Part shown: positions 6,238 to 8,236 of the stretch, piece after piece
How positions within the stretch are numbered: the first letter of the stretch is position 1
Layout of the letters: the number at the start of each line of letters is the position of its first letter
Source of the DNA: Legionella genomosp. 1
GTDB lineage: Bacteria; Pseudomonadota; Gammaproteobacteria; Legionellales; Legionellaceae
Reading direction: 5' to 3'
Length of the DNA stretch: 8,236 nucleotides
Assembly: GCA_945901965.1 (NCBI GenBank)
Contig: CAMDMN010000084.1
Coordinates: 1 to 8,236, forward strand
Position numbers and translations under genes: made by a program
The notes under the pieces: model-generated
The model's input: the letters and a program-made list of their open reading frames with translations, nothing else
The model's database searches: none
What the model was told of the DNA's origin: nothing

Positions 6238-7448
6238 TTTATTCTCGCCGGAACTTGTTTATATGGTTCGTAGCGACTATATAATGGCATAAATAAAAAA
6301 TAGGCAAAATAAATAAACGTAAATACTCTCGCTAAAATTTGTGTCAACGGCGTAACATTTATTGTTCCTAAATAACCTAAGACTAAAAAACTAATAACAA
6401 ATAACATCAATGCATATTTTGAATATCGACCTTTATAGCGCATAGAACGCACTGGGCTTTTATCAAGCCATGGCATAAACAATAAAATAAATAAAGCGGA
6501 ACCCATAACAAGAATACCAGCCAATTTATCTGGAATTGCGCGAAGCATCGCATAAAAAGGGGTTAAATACCAAGCAGGAGCAATATGTTCTGGCGTGGTT
6601 AATGGATTAGCCGGGGCAAAATTAGCAGACTCAAGAAAATATCCGCCCATGTCGGGATTAAAAAAAACAACTGCAAAAAAGCCAATCAAAAATACAATTA
6701 CGCCAACAAGATCTTTTAGAGTGTAATATGGATGGAAGGGGATACCATCAAGAGGAATTCCTTTATCATCTAGATGATTTTTAATATCAATTCCTTCGGG
6801 ATTAGATGAACCCACTTTATGTAAAGCCACTATATGCAAGAAAACTACAGCTATCATCAATAATGGGATCCCAATAACATGTAAAGCAAAAAATCTTTGT
6901 AGTGTTGCATTAGCAACATGAAAATCACCACGGATCCAAAAAACTAAAGAATCGCCTATATAAGGTATTGCGCCAAATAAAGAGGTAATAACTTGCGCCC
7001 CCCAATAAGACATTTGTCCCCAAGGAAGCAAATACCCAAAAAAAGATTCGGCAAACAATAAGAATAAAAAAAACATTCCTAAAAGCCAAACCAATTCCCG
7101 TGGCTTTTGATACGATCCATATAATAATCCGCGAAACATATGTAAATAAATAACGATAAAAAATGCCGATGCTCCAGTTGAATGCATATAACGCAAAAGC
7201 CATCCATAATTAACATCACGCATAATATATTCAACTGAACTAAAGGCTTCATTTGCATTAGGTGTATAAAACATGGTTAACCATAAACCCGTAACTAGTT
7301 GATTTACCAATACAACTAATGCCAAAGATCCAAAGAAATAAAAAAAATTAAAATTCTTTGGCACATAGTATTCGCTCGCATGCTTTTTCCAAGTGCTAAG
7401 TAAAGGAAAACGCTCATTAATCCATGTACCTAATTTAGAAGCTTTCAT
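6234..7448 (-). CDS. petB: cytochrome b subunit of the cytochrome bc1 complex
   Basis: Core membrane subunit with two haems b and the quinol-oxidising (Qo) and quinone-reducing (Qi) sites. The 404 residues match full-length bacterial cytochrome b, with about eight membrane segments. Haem ligands are H89 and H103 (13 residues between) in helix B, and H190 and H205 in helix D. The helix D pair has 14 residues between, unlike the 13 of alphaproteobacterial and mitochondrial proteins; I recall 14 as usual in beta/gammaproteobacteria. The GYLLPWGQMSYWGAQVIT block (138-155) is intact. The Qo motif, PEWY in mitochondria, reads PAWY (291-294) in TPEHIAPAWYLTPFYAMLR. The gene overlaps petA at its start and petC at its end by ATGA junctions; GAGGA inside the petA end serves as its ribosome site. 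Confidence 0.98.
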   Translation of the reverse strand: MKASKLGTWINERFPLLSTWKKHASEYYVPKNFNFFYFFGSLALVVLVNQLVTGLWLTMFYTPNANEAFSSVEYIMRDVNYGWLLRYMHSTGASAFFIVIYLHMFRGLLYGSYQKPRELVWLLGMFFLFLLFAESFFGYLLPWGQMSYWGAQVITSLFGAIPYIGDSLVFWIRGDFHVANATLQRFFALHVIGIPLLMIAVVFLHIVALHKVGSSNPEGIDIKNHLDDKGIPLDGIPFHPYYTLKDLVGVIVFLIGFFAVVFFNPDMGGYFLESANFAPANPLTTPEHIAPAWYLTPFYAMLRAIPDKLAGILVMGSALFILLFMPWLDKSPVRSMRYKGRYSKYALMLFVISFLVLGYLGTINVTPLTQILARVFTFIYFAYFLFMPLYSRYEPYKQVPARIK

Positions 7449-8071
7449 TGCTTTTCCTCTTCACCAATAATAATTGTATGAGCATTTAAAAATCGATAAG
7501 GAGGAACTTCTAAATTAATTGGTGCGGGAACCCCTTTAAATACACGTCCTGCAAGATCAAAAGTTGAACCATGACATGGACAATAAAACCCACCTGGCCA
7601 ATCAGGACCTAACTCTTTAATAGTTGGTTTATATTTAGGCGAACATCCTAAGTGGGTACAAATACCAACTAATACTAAATATTCAGGATTTATTGAGCGA
7701 AATTTATTTTTAGCATAATTTGGTTGTTGCGTAACTAAAGAATCAGGATCACGAAGTAATGCCCTATCTTCATCAAGATGTTTTAACATATCTTGGGTGC
7801 GGCGAATTATCCAAACAGGCTTACCCTGCCACTCAACGGTAGCTTGTTGACCTGGCATTAATTTAGATAAATCAACTTCAACAGGCGCGCCAGATGCTAA
7901 AGCTTTAGCTGATGGCAATAATGAAGAAACAAAAGGTGTCAAAGCACATATCGCACCAACCCCACCTAGAATACCAGTAGTTGTAAGCAGAAAACGCCGA
8001 CGTTGCTCATCTACTGAATCAAGTTTATCATTTGATGATAAAGGATCTATATTAATATTATTTGAATCCAT
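7445..8071 (-). CDS. petA: Rieske iron-sulfur subunit of the cytochrome bc1 complex
   Basis: Carries the mobile 2Fe-2S cluster that moves electrons from quinol at the Qo site to cytochrome c1. After an N-terminal tail, R24-R25-R26-F-L-L begins a Tat-type signal anchor with a membrane segment (about 31-52); the globular domain faces the periplasm. Cluster box I is C138-T-H140-L-G-C143 and box II is C164-P-C166-H167-G-S. Ligands are C138, H140, C164 and H167; C143 and C166 form the expected disulfide. The GPDWPGGFYCPCHGSTFD segment is typical. I choose ATG 8071 (208 residues) because AAAGGA precedes it, although at only about 3 nt. A TTG at 8086 would add five residues (MNKGI) but has no Shine-Dalgarno sequence. 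It is first gene of petABC. Confidence 0.97.
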   Translation of the reverse strand: MDSNNINIDPLSSNDKLDSVDEQRRRFLLTTTGILGGVGAICALTPFVSSLLPSAKALASGAPVEVDLSKLMPGQQATVEWQGKPVWIIRRTQDMLKHLDEDRALLRDPDSLVTQQPNYAKNKFRSINPEYLVLVGICTHLGCSPKYKPTIKELGPDWPGGFYCPCHGSTFDLAGRVFKGVPAPINLEVPPYRFLNAHTIIIGEEEKQ

Positions 8072-8102
8072 GATTCCTTTATTCAAAAGATAAGCTTAAG
8101 TA

Positions 8103-8131
8103 TTTATATCAAAGAATGGACCATTTGGAAA
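8103..8131 (-). promoter_or_regulatory. candidate sigma-70 promoter of petABC
   Basis: On the minus strand TTTCCA (8131-8126; 4 of 6 to TTGACA) and TATAAA (8108-8103; 5 of 6 to TATAAT) are separated by exactly 17 nt. The predicted start lies near 8096, giving a leader of about 25 nt before the petA ATG. No operator was identified. In AT-rich DNA this is a moderate match. Confidence 0.5.
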
Positions 8132-8142
8132 CTAGAAAAGGC

Positions 8143-8174
8143 GTATGTCATATTGAGCATCACAAAAAATCTCA
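8143..8174. repeat. possible decayed arm of the palindromic repeat family
   Basis: This 32-bp stretch (GTATGTCATATTGAGCAT and following) aligns with 4071-4102, the left arm of copy 1, at 23 of 32 positions, including GTCAT, GAGCAT and ATCTC in register. No matching right arm follows before the next repeat begins. It may be a decayed or half unit, or a third subtype. Confidence 0.35.
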
Positions 8175-8177
8175 ATG

Positions 8178-8236
8178 TAGGGTGGGCAAAGCGCCAGCGT
8201 GCCCACCATAGCCCGAGCACTGTTCGTGGGCACGCT
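8178..8236. repeat. GC-rich inverted repeat at the right edge (possibly continuing)
   Basis: AGCGTGCCCAC (8196-8206) is the exact reverse complement of GTGGGCACGCT (8226-8236), with a 19-nt loop. GGTGGGC (8181-8187) can alternatively pair with GCCCACC (8201-8207). The stretch is far more GC-rich than its surroundings and reads like the widespread GTAGGGTGGGCA-type dispersed repeat. The right boundary is cut by the window, so its full extent is unknown. It lies upstream of the petA promoter and could sit at the 3' end of whatever gene precedes (rpsI in many relatives). Confidence 0.7.

Noticed and set aside
6925..7203. 92-codon minus-strand frame inside petB
   Set aside because: It overlaps petB in another frame across its conserved haem-binding helices; the hydrophobic look is an effect of frame shift on a membrane-protein gene.

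Overview
The window looks like a chromosomal segment of an AT-rich gammaproteobacterium, most plausibly a member of the Legionellales (Legionella/Berkiella/Aquicella-like). The basis is the gammaproteobacterial gene order petA-petB-petC-sspA-sspB, the typically gammaproteobacterial SspA and SspB sequences, low GC, abundant short palindromic intergenic repeats, and a very large effector-like protein at one end. The genus assignment is inference from recall, not from a search.

Every supported gene lies on the minus strand, so transcription runs from high to low coordinates. From right to left: a repeat-rich intergenic stretch (8072-8236) with a candidate sigma-70 promoter; the cytochrome bc1 operon petA (Rieske, 8071-7445), petB (cytochrome b, 7448-6234) and petC (cytochrome c1, 6237-5497), joined by ATGA start/stop overlaps; a 135-bp nested palindrome (5357-5491); sspA-sspB (5261-4210), joined by a TAATG overlap and preceded by an extended -10 promoter; a second palindrome of the same family (4073-4156); nnr (4039-2555), a fused NAD(P)HX epimerase/dehydratase; a pair of GGTTG-N4-CAACC hairpins (about 2476-2540); and a gene of at least 789 codons starting at a TTG (2368) and running off the left edge.

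The core genes serve respiration (quinol to cytochrome c electron transfer), global regulation and protein quality control (the RNA polymerase-bound SspA; SspB, which hands ssrA-tagged proteins to ClpXP), and metabolite repair (hydrated NAD(P)H). The only clearly accessory gene is the left-end one. Its N-terminal region carries a GGHA histidine (H117), an N-S-G-S-G block (N137) and a Q-S-G-T-C-S cysteine (C235). I read this as a possible circularly permuted papain-like cysteine protease in a large effector-like protein. It is the best candidate here for undescribed biology; its function is not established from the sequence.

No tRNA, rRNA, CRISPR array, transposase or complete IS was seen. The non-coding gaps are 2369-2554, 4040-4209, 5262-5496 and 8072-8236. 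All are under 300 bp and each contains palindromic repeat material.
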